Made by a program: the position numbers and the translations under genes
Part shown: positions 42,755 to 49,028 of the stretch, piece by piece
Layout: the number at the start of each line of letters is the position of its first letter
Position numbering within the stretch: position 1 is the first letter of the stretch
NCBI GenBank assembly: GCA_032718475.1
Contig: JAUCBJ010006521.1
Coordinates: forward strand, 1-49,028
Direction of reading: 5' to 3'
Source: Nemertoderma westbladi
Lineage: Eukaryota; Xenacoelomorpha; Nemertodermatida; Nemertodermatidae
DNA: 49,028 nucleotides
The notes under the pieces: model-generated
The model's input: only the letters and a program-made list of their open reading frames with translations
Told to the model about the DNA's origin: nothing
Databases searched by the model: none

Positions 42755-43988
42755 TGGGGCGAGACACGTAGTCGGCGAGCCTTGGCATACGGTTCATATA
42801 GGGTAAATGGGGCATGTCCGTCTGTCTGTCCGTCCGTCTGTCTGGTAAATGTTTGAACGCGAATTTCTCGGCATCGCTGGTTCGGAATTGAACCAAACTT
42901 AGTAGGCAAGTAGTAGAGAGAAAGTTTAGAAAGTTTGTAAAGTTTGGTGAAAAATCATGCAGTCTGACGTCAGCTACGACAGATTATGTGGTTTTTAGAA
43001 AATGTTAAATTTCTCGGGAAGGCCTCATTTTCCTGAGCTGAAATTTTGGTGGCCTGTAGAGAATCATGAAGTCTATCTTTTACGAAATTGAAAAGTTAAG
43101 ACATTTAATTGGGGATCCGCTAGAGACTCAGAAGTAATGACATAGGCCTACCGGTACGGTACTGCTGTACAGTGCTGCACTGGTAAGTACAAAATTGCAG
43201 AATAACACGTTCGTGGGGACTTCGCGCAGCACGTAGTCGGCAAGCCTTGGCATACGGTTCATATAGAGCAAATGGGGCATGTCTAGTTTGGACCCCATAT
43301 CCCATGCTATAAATGTATTCATTCGATATACAATCATATGTTAATCCGCTAGGTGGTGTCAAATTGTTATTCTGCAATTTCGTACTTACCAGTGCAGCAC
43401 TGTACAGCAGTACCGTACCGGTAGGCCTATGTCATTACTTCTGAGTCTCTAGCGGATCCCCAATTAAATGTCTTAACTTTTCAATTTCGTAAAAGATAGA
43501 CTTCATGATTCTCTACAGGCCACCAAAATTTCAGCTCAGGAAAATGAGGCCTTCCCGAGAAATTTAACATTTTCTAAAAACCACATAATCTGTCGTAGCT
43601 GACGTCAGACTGCATGATTTTTCACCAAACTTTACAAACTTTCTAAACTTTCTCTCTACTACTTACCTACTAAGTTTGGTTCAATTCCGAACCAGCGATG
43701 CCGAGAAATTCGCGTTCAAACATTTACCAGACAGACGGACAGACAGACAGACGGACAGACGGACATGCCCCATTTGCCCTATATGAACCGTATGCCAAGG
43801 CTCGCCGACTACGTGTCTCGCCCCACAATTTGACACCACCTAGCGGATTAACATATGATTGTATATCGAATGAATACATTTATAGCATGGGATATGGGGT
43901 CCAAACTAGACATGCCCCATTTGCTCTATATGAACCGTATGCCAAGGCTTGCCGACTACGTGCTGCGCGAAGTCCCCACGAACGTGTT
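42755..43988. repeat. High-identity A-B-A'-B' inverted-repeat complex
   Basis: Block A (42755-43205) recurs reverse-complemented as A' (43365-43825). Block B (43203-43367), between them, recurs reverse-complemented as B' (43826-43988). The copies look nearly identical; the few differences include GGCAAG/GGTAAG and small changes in the CAGACGGACAGACAG tract. ACGTAGTCGGCRAGCCTTGG followed by CATACGGTTCATATAG opens both A and B, so four copies of that end lie here, two in each orientation. No coding capacity. It interrupts the right end of the 40463-44000 element. Confidence 0.9.
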
Positions 43989-44000
43989 GGCCTACTAGGG

Positions 44001-44284
44001 TTATGCGAAAGGGAGCTGTGGTTCTGAATTCCTTTTAGTTCGTTTCAGTTAGTCTTTTAGTTAGTATCGTTGTTTTTGTTTCAGAGGGGGAGGTGTTATA
44101 TTGACCCCCCCCCCGGGTTTAAGGGAATACTGGAAACTTCACATGCTGACATAGGCAGAAACTTCAGTACGCAGAAGTTACGTTACGTAACTTACGTTGT
44201 ACTTACGTTGTACGTTGTACTTTCCTATGAGTGACTGTAAAAGCCTATATATGATAGCCCACTCCAAAGTGAATAAATCTTCTA
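44001..44284. other. Spacer with short C tract
   Basis: Contains a 10-C run (44105-44114) and a local repeat of ACTTACGTTGTACTTACGTT (about 44190-44215). No gene. Confidence 0.5.
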
Positions 44285-44378
44285 CGCCCTGGTAGCTCAG
44301 TGGTATTAGGACACACACTCGGCTGATGATAACCGGAAGTTTGAAACCTAGGTACCGTGTTCGAGCCCCAATAGGGCG
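44285..44378 (+). tRNA. tRNA-like pol III unit (pseudogene or SINE head)
   Basis: CGCCCTG at 44285 can pair with TAGGGCG at 44372-44378 as an acceptor stem. TAGCTCAGTGGT (from 44293) is a good A box and GTGTTCGAGCCCC (44357-44369) a good B box. TTTTT at 44386 would terminate RNA polymerase III. The 94-nt length would need a long variable arm, and the anticodon stem-loop around CGGCTGATGATAACCG does not fold into a standard 7-base loop. It is therefore more likely a tRNA-derived SINE head or pseudogene than a working tRNA. Confidence 0.5.
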
Positions 44379-44474
44379 GTTGATATTTTTCACTATGGAG
44401 ATCATTATCATAATGTACTATAACATTTAGCTATCATTTAAGGATGCAAGCAGAGATGCCTCCTGACCGGTGCT

Positions 44475-44690
44475 GATATCGCCGCGTGACACTTTTTTCA
44501 AACGCTTGTAGCTAAAGAATAAAAACCAAAAATACAAATTCTGGCTCAGGCACTAAGGATGAGGGAGGTGAAACTACTGTAACTCTGTTTCACATCATGC
44601 TATTCATTAAAATTTGTATAAAAGTTTAGGAAGGGGAGGGGGTGTCATGTTTTTGAATTACGACACTAAATTACAACATTAAATAATTAG
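44475..44690. mobile_element. Diverged MITE copy related to 7148-7542
   Basis: GACACTTTTTTCAAACGCTT, TCTGGCTCAGGCACTAAGGA, CTACTGTAACTCTGTTTCAC and a terminal GGAGGGGGTGTCATGTTTTT ... ACGACACTAAATTA follow the same order as the 7148-7542 and 17008-17308 elements at lower similarity. Exact ends unclear. Confidence 0.55.
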
Positions 44691-44721
44691 GCATATTCAA
44701 TTAATTTTCTTAATCAAAGAG

Positions 44722-44790
44722 ACCTTGGTGTAGAGGTTGCATTGAATTCACATCTTTCGGAGGTCGTGGGTTCAGTGTTCAGTCTAAGAT
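44722..44790 (+). repeat. Possible tRNA-derived SINE head
   Basis: TTGGTGTAGAGGTTGCA followed about 30 nt later by GTGGGTTCAGTGTTC resembles degenerate A and B boxes with an anticodon-arm-like TCACATCTTTCGGAGG between them. Weak. Confidence 0.3.
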
Positions 44791-45369
44791 CTGACAGCGC
44801 TGCAGTATTTATTCCAGCGAAAAAATCGGCACTGGTCCAGCTGGTCAGCAGGTACGGAACTGCAAACTGCGCTGCGATATGTTGTACCGTTAGGTACATG
44901 TGCGACGTGCTGATTGATTGTACGTACAGGCTGACGGGGTGCATGATAGCAAGAAAATATCTGAATATTAAAATGTTAAATATTACAATTTGAATATTAA
45001 ATAAAAGAATTTAAAAATAATTATTAATTAAGTTAAGAATATATTTTATACAGTATAGAGCAGTAGAGTAAATAGCTTCTGTATCGTTATAGTAGAAAAT
45101 AATATATATCTTTAAATATATATGAATGCCACTGGACATAATATACTGTAGATCAATTTTCTTTGTATCTGATGATATTATTATATAATCGACAGAACTG
45201 ATAACATTGTACATTGTACTAATTTACTGCTAAATATGGCTCCCAGATAAAAAATATACGGATTATTAGTATGCATAACTATATAATTATCATTTTACTC
45301 TACAGCATTTGCCGGATAAAACATAACATACAGTAACTAGGCATAACTAAACAAAACTAAGCTAAATGA

Positions 45370-45670
45370 TCCAACCTTTGAAAAGTCTACAAATTTAGCC
45401 TTCTTTTAGAAGGATAATTTATCCTTCGAATAGCAGCATAAATGATCATTCTAAACGAAGGATAAAAATTATCAATCCATCCACCCTTCGAAAAGTCTAC
45501 AAATTTATCCTTCGTTTAGAAGGATGATTTATCCGGCTCATACTGTAATATATAGTAGGCATATTTATCCTTCTACAGTATTTGCAGGCTAAAAACTAGC
45601 TCAATCTTCAGAATCTTCGAATAGTCTTCAAATGTATCCTTCGTTTAGAAAGGATAATTTATCCTACGAA
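45370..45670. repeat. Palindromic AAGGATAA/TTATCCTT repeat cluster
   Basis: Three irregular copies (spacing about 109-128 bp) of GAAAAGTCTACAAATTTATC followed by CTTCGTTTAGAAGGATAATT and its complement. Each copy can form a hairpin. Confidence 0.8.
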
Positions 45671-45889
45671 TTATAGACTATTATTTGAATTGTCAGACAA
45701 TTTAGACGGCTAAAATGCTGATAATTTTGAAGAAAATTTATTTCGATCAAATTAGCAGCATATTACTGTCAGACTGTAGTAGCAATTTCGAAGGATGTGA
45801 GATGTGACTTTGCTGGGTACAATGCCATAACCAGGCTTAGTACAGTAGTAGTAGGTTTCCCTGTAATTAGAGAAATAAATGATCAATAT

Positions 45890-45985
45890 TGACTTGCGGC
45901 GAAATGGCATTTGCAGTGAGACACCTAGCCGCACATTATCTGCGGCGAGGTGACCTGCGGCGAAGTGGCAGTGCGGCGAGGTGAC
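45890..45985 (+). repeat. Short GC-rich tandem motif TGCGGCGAGGTGACC
   Basis: CTTGCGGCGAAATGGCATTT, CTGCGGCGAGGTGACC, CTGCGGCGAAGTGGCA and GTGCGGCGAGGTGACC follow one another with 15-26-bp spacing. Confidence 0.75.
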
Positions 45986-46467
45986 CTTTCCCTCAATTGG
46001 TACTGTGGTAACAACATTGTTTATTGTTTTGGTTAGAAAAACCCACCCTGTAACCTACTCTTCTCTTTGGGGCGTATTGGTAACTTCTCAGCTTGTATAT
46101 AAGTGGCTATTTTACTATTAGGCCTACTAAATGACTACCGGCAGACAGGTACTGTAATATTGGCGAGTATCACAGGCGGCGGCGGGTACCAAACCTACAG
46201 ACCGATGATTCCCTTAAAAGTTAATGTAACGTAGGTAAGTAATTTAACATTGTCAGATTGATCGATTGATAATTTAATTAACAGAGGATACTACTGTAGG
46301 TACTAATAATAAATACAAATATCAGAATATAGTCATTTCCTGAGATATACCAGTATACTGAGCAGCTGACTGGCTGAGTGGACATCTGATATCAGGATAA
46401 CGTATTTAATAATCAATCTAACTAACTATATTCTGATATTACTAGCCCCACATGATCTGATGATACG

Positions 46468-48978
46468 ATGCCGAACCCACAATCTATCGATGTATATAGT
46501 AAACTACCAGACACCAAACCACCTGATGGTAAGTTTAAACCACTAACGGAAAGCGTCGCCTCAAACGGCAGCAGCAGGTTTAACCGCTTATCTGAATCAG
46601 AAATCGAGGAGTCGCTTCCAACAAGAAACTCCCCATCCATTTATAGCAGAATGTTCCCAACAACGACAACATCTACGAAACCACCGGGCAACAAATTGCG
46701 TCGGCAATCAGCCATCATGGTGCATATCGCCGGGACCCGTTACGATGTTGTAAAGGAAGTCGCAGAGGAGATGGGATTCCGTACCACGGTCCTCGATAAG
46801 GATCTCACCGAGTGTTTCATTATTTGGAGCGACGCCTGCGTCCAAACCGAAGTGATATCCTCCTTAAAATCCTTCCAGCGTATTAACCACTTCCCGGGAA
46901 TGGGTGAGATTTGTCGGAAAGATTTTTTGGCGCGAAATTTAAGCAAAATGGCTCGTAAATTCCCCGACGAGTATAAATTCAGCCCCAAAACCTGGATCTT
47001 ACCCGCGGATTATACGAACTTACAGAATTACATCCAGGATTTGAAAGCAAAACGTAAAACTAAAACGTTTATAATAAAACCCTGCAACGGCTCTATGGGC
47101 CACGGGATTCAACTGTTCCGCAATTTGGATAAAATTCCCCACGACGAGATGAACGTAGTCCAGGAATACCTCGACAAGCCGCTCCTAATCGACGGTTACA
47201 AGTTCGACCTTCGCGTCTACGTCGTCATGACTTCATGCGACCCGTTACGGGCGTTCCTCTACAACGACGGGCTGGTGCGACTCAGTACGGAACCTTACGC
47301 CACGCCCTCCGAGGCCAACCTAGCCCGCAGCTGCATGCATCTAACCAACTACTCGCTCAACAAGTTCAGCGACAACTTTATCCGCAGCGAGGACATCGAC
47401 AAAGGAAGCAAGCGATCTATTAAGTACCTAATGGAATATTTATCCGATAAAGGTTTCGATGTGGATAAACTCTGGGCCGATATAAAGTCGGTTCTGGTGA
47501 AAACGTTATTGGTGGCGGAGCCGCACGTGTTGCACGGATACCGAGGCTGTCGTCCCGGGCAACCGCCCAACGCCCAGTCCGTCTGCTTCGAGGTCCTCGG
47601 CTTCGATATCTTCCTCGACCGCCGGTTGAAGCCTCATCTTATCGAGATAAACCGCGCACCGAGTTTCGGAACGGATTCACGAATCGACTACGATATAAAG
47701 AGCGGAATCCTCAGGGATTCCTTCCGACTGCTGCGCGTCCGGCCTTCCGATCGCCGGAAGAGCATCGCCTTGGATAAAGCGGAGAGTCAACGACGCCTCC
47801 ATCCCGCGGGCGAGTCCGGGAAAAAGTTATCCCGTCGACGTCGCGAGATTAACGACGAGTTATCGCGAGTTCGAAGAGAGAAACTCCGGTTCGAGTTCGA
47901 GAATCGGAACCTCGGTAACTTCCAGCGGCTGTTCCCGACGGAGGTCGAGGGATTAGCGAGTCGATACGAGGAGTTGATGAGGTTCGCCTTCCTCTCGACG
48001 CTCTCGGGAGGCCGATCCGTCGCGTTGCACAAGGACTACGCGACCGTCGCCACGAACAAACAGCGGGAGGAGGAGTTACTCCAGTTGCTGGAGGAGTGCG
48101 AGTTGGATGAGTCGAACGAGTCGTCACGGCCTAAACCGCTGTCGTCGATGCCTCCAGCGGAGACGCCCAGTCGTCGGAACGCTGAGACGACGACGGACGA
48201 GGAAGAGGAGCCCCGAAAACCGGTGGAGCGACGGAGACGATCGGGTTTGCTTCCGGCAACCCGGAGGATAGTCGCCCCCCGGAAGCCGCCGCCGGCGCGT
48301 CTCGCGTTCCCGCTGCGGAACCAGAACCTCCAGATGGGCGCGGAACGGAGCGGCGCGGAACGGAACGGGGACGACGATGAACGGATACGCGACGCGCTCT
48401 CGGCGCTCAACTCGCTGCGGATTAAATACCCCGGACGGGGCGACGTGGAGGCGGCCGATCGGCTCTGCGAGATAACCGCCAACTGGGGCTTCCATAAACC
48501 CCGGGTCGGCGCCTATTGGCTGGTTAAACTGGACGCGGTAAAACGGCGCCGCTTATTGGACATCGTCCAGGACAACGCGAGAGAGGTTGTTCGTAAAGTT
48601 TGGATGGTTAGCGAACCGGTGACGGTGCCGTTGTGGATGGCCGTCGTTAAAGTAATCAATCGGTTGCTATGGAACCACGGACAGGGTCTGTGGGCGGCCT
48701 TCGACCCCGGTACGGGAGACTCTGTCTGGGAGTCCACGCTGCTCAGGGATAAGACGCCCCCTAACGGAGTCACCCTGGACTGCTGTAGACGGGTGGTGCA
48801 GCTCGCCAAGGACTGTCTGCTGACAGTCTACCAGCTGTCCCTAGAGACCCGACCCCGTACAGACTCAATGGCCCAGACCGTGGTCCCCATTAGCTTCCCC
48901 AGCCCCTCCAGTTTGGCGCCTCTCAGCCAACGACTCATGAGAATCTACGGCAGAGAAGTTCCTTCGTATGCAAAGTAA
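46468..48978 (+). CDS. Tubulin-tyrosine-ligase-like polyglutamylase (TTLL6/13 type)
   Basis: Complete 836-residue enzyme of the TTL-like family, which ligates glutamate to tubulin side chains on axonemal and cytoplasmic microtubules. The disordered N terminus (1-80) is followed by an ATP-grasp TTL domain at about 85-430. It contains RYDVVKEVAEEMGFR, FQRINHFPGMGEICRKDFLA, the ATP loop FIIKPCNGSMGHGIQLF (201-217), QEYLDKPLLIDGYKFDLRVY and CMHLTNYSLNKFSDNF. The metal/catalytic EVLGFDIFLD and LIEINRAPSFGTDS follow. A basic, coiled segment (430-485, RRRREINDELSRVRREKLRF) and NFQRLFPTEVEGL continue the region that in TTLL6/7/13 contacts the microtubule. The last ~270 residues are low-complexity, then a folded-looking tail I do not recognise. 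It starts at ATG 46468, single exon, strongly CpG-rich. TTLL subgroup is by eye. Confidence 0.92.
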   Translation: MPNPQSIDVYSKLPDTKPPDGKFKPLTESVASNGSSRFNRLSESEIEESLPTRNSPSIYSRMFPTTTTSTKPPGNKLRRQSAIMVHIAGTRYDVVKEVAEEMGFRTTVLDKDLTECFIIWSDACVQTEVISSLKSFQRINHFPGMGEICRKDFLARNLSKMARKFPDEYKFSPKTWILPADYTNLQNYIQDLKAKRKTKTFIIKPCNGSMGHGIQLFRNLDKIPHDEMNVVQEYLDKPLLIDGYKFDLRVYVVMTSCDPLRAFLYNDGLVRLSTEPYATPSEANLARSCMHLTNYSLNKFSDNFIRSEDIDKGSKRSIKYLMEYLSDKGFDVDKLWADIKSVLVKTLLVAEPHVLHGYRGCRPGQPPNAQSVCFEVLGFDIFLDRRLKPHLIEINRAPSFGTDSRIDYDIKSGILRDSFRLLRVRPSDRRKSIALDKAESQRRLHPAGESGKKLSRRRREINDELSRVRREKLRFEFENRNLGNFQRLFPTEVEGLASRYEELMRFAFLSTLSGGRSVALHKDYATVATNKQREEELLQLLEECELDESNESSRPKPLSSMPPAETPSRRNAETTTDEEEEPRKPVERRRRSGLLPATRRIVAPRKPPPARLAFPLRNQNLQMGAERSGAERNGDDDERIRDALSALNSLRIKYPGRGDVEAADRLCEITANWGFHKPRVGAYWLVKLDAVKRRRLLDIVQDNAREVVRKVWMVSEPVTVPLWMAVVKVINRLLWNHGQGLWAAFDPGTGDSVWESTLLRDKTPPNGVTLDCCRRVVQLAKDCLLTVYQLSLETRPRTDSMAQTVVPISFPSPSSLAPLSQRLMRIYGREVPSYAK

Positions 48979-49028
48979 TTTTGGTGCACCTGAAGTTTCT
49001 ATAGATTTTTGTATTTAAATTAAATAGA
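48979..49028. other. TTLL 3' flank to window end
   Basis: Fifty bases after the TAA stop; AT-rich, no AATAAA yet visible. Confidence 0.6.

Larger units (their letters stand above)
40463..44000. mobile_element. DNA transposon derivative with CCCTAGTAG ends and AACGTT-rich subterminal regions
   Basis: The left end CCCTAGTAGCACATAACGTT (40463) is matched by the right-end complement CCCTAGTAGGCCAACGTTCAC, if the inserted A-B-A'-B' block (42755-43988) is taken out. Both subterminal regions (40470-40940 and 42520-42745) are studded with AACGTT, GTTCAAC and GAACGTT motifs, typical of transposase-binding subterminal repeats. The element appears to sit inside a LINE copy: LINE-like sequence stops at 40462 and GGGAGCTGTGG at about 44010 may be its continuation. 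The interior (41100-42500) contains a possible exon ending AAAGGTAATT at about 41287 and another beginning after TTTTTGTTACAG at 42136, but no recognised transposase. Boundaries are inference. Confidence 0.55.
44791..46467. other. Intergenic region upstream of TTLL
   Basis: Very AT-rich to 45360. A palindromic AAGGATAAATTATCCTT repeat lies at 45370-45670 and short GCGGCGAGGTGACC repeats at 45890-45985. A copy of the dispersed TTTATTGTTTTGGTTAGAA ... CTGTAACCTACTC sequence is at about 46018-46060. AACGTAGGTAAGT (about 46230) and TTAATTAACAG (about 46283) could bound a ~50-nt 5'UTR intron of the TTLL gene; unproven. Confidence 0.5.

Noticed and set aside
48036-48495. Minus-strand frames over the TTLL C-terminal region
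   Set aside because: Shadows caused by GC-rich codon use in the TTLL gene.

Overview
This window is animal (metazoan) nuclear DNA, most likely from a marine invertebrate. It encodes animal-type proteins: a TRAF adaptor with RING, TRAF zinc fingers and MATH domain, a SETMAR-type histone methyltransferase, SYAP1, TMEM50, IWS1, POLE2, a tubulin-tyrosine-ligase-like enzyme and a betaine-homocysteine-methyltransferase fragment. Between them lies AT-rich DNA full of LINE relics, DNA-transposon derivatives and minisatellites. The species cannot be fixed from the sequence alone. The palindrome TAGGCCTA and the string ACCGGTACCGG recur many times in the intergenic DNA. A striking property is that seven full-length conserved genes are each a single uninterrupted reading frame, although their relatives in most animals are split by many introns.

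Layout. 1-3800: a partial BHMT-like exon (minus) and a 2.2-kb minisatellite of 24/29-bp units. 4820-5956: SYAP1 (minus). 6000-8650: AT-rich DNA with hairpins and two well-delimited MITEs. 8661-10175: TRAF (plus). 12095-13675: POLE2 (plus). 14200-17310: LINE debris, one piece carrying a 24-bp coding minisatellite expanded inside its ORF, and MITE copies. 17518-21129: a 3.6-kb foldback element whose inverted arms are arrays of an 85-bp repeat, bounded by a 10-bp target duplication. 22226-24472: IWS1 (plus). 24889-25730: an 840-bp palindromic element. 26077-26787: a 5'-truncated LINE with clear target duplications. 26894-32357: a pair of ~660-bp inverted repeats enclosing a SETMAR-type SET gene (29883-30716, minus). 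32988-33470: TMEM50 (minus). 34587-36804: a hAT-type element with an 8-bp duplication. 37880-39200: a ~146-bp-period array with nine CTCF-like CCGCTAGAGGG motifs. 39490-44000: nested LINE and DNA-transposon insertions, including a high-identity A-B-A'-B' inverted structure. 44285-44378: a tRNA-like pol III unit. 46468-48978: a TTLL glutamylase-type gene (plus).

The genes have unrelated housekeeping or signalling roles: replication, transcription elongation, chromatin, Akt/mTORC2 signalling, TRAF signalling and tubulin modification. I see no operon or pathway linking them. Genes stand alone, 1-14 kb apart, with strong compositional contrast: most coding sequence is CpG-rich and near balanced in GC, intergenic DNA is AT-rich.

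All repeat boundaries, identities and family assignments were read by eye without alignment or database search. Exact ends are good to a few bases where a target duplication is quoted and otherwise approximate.
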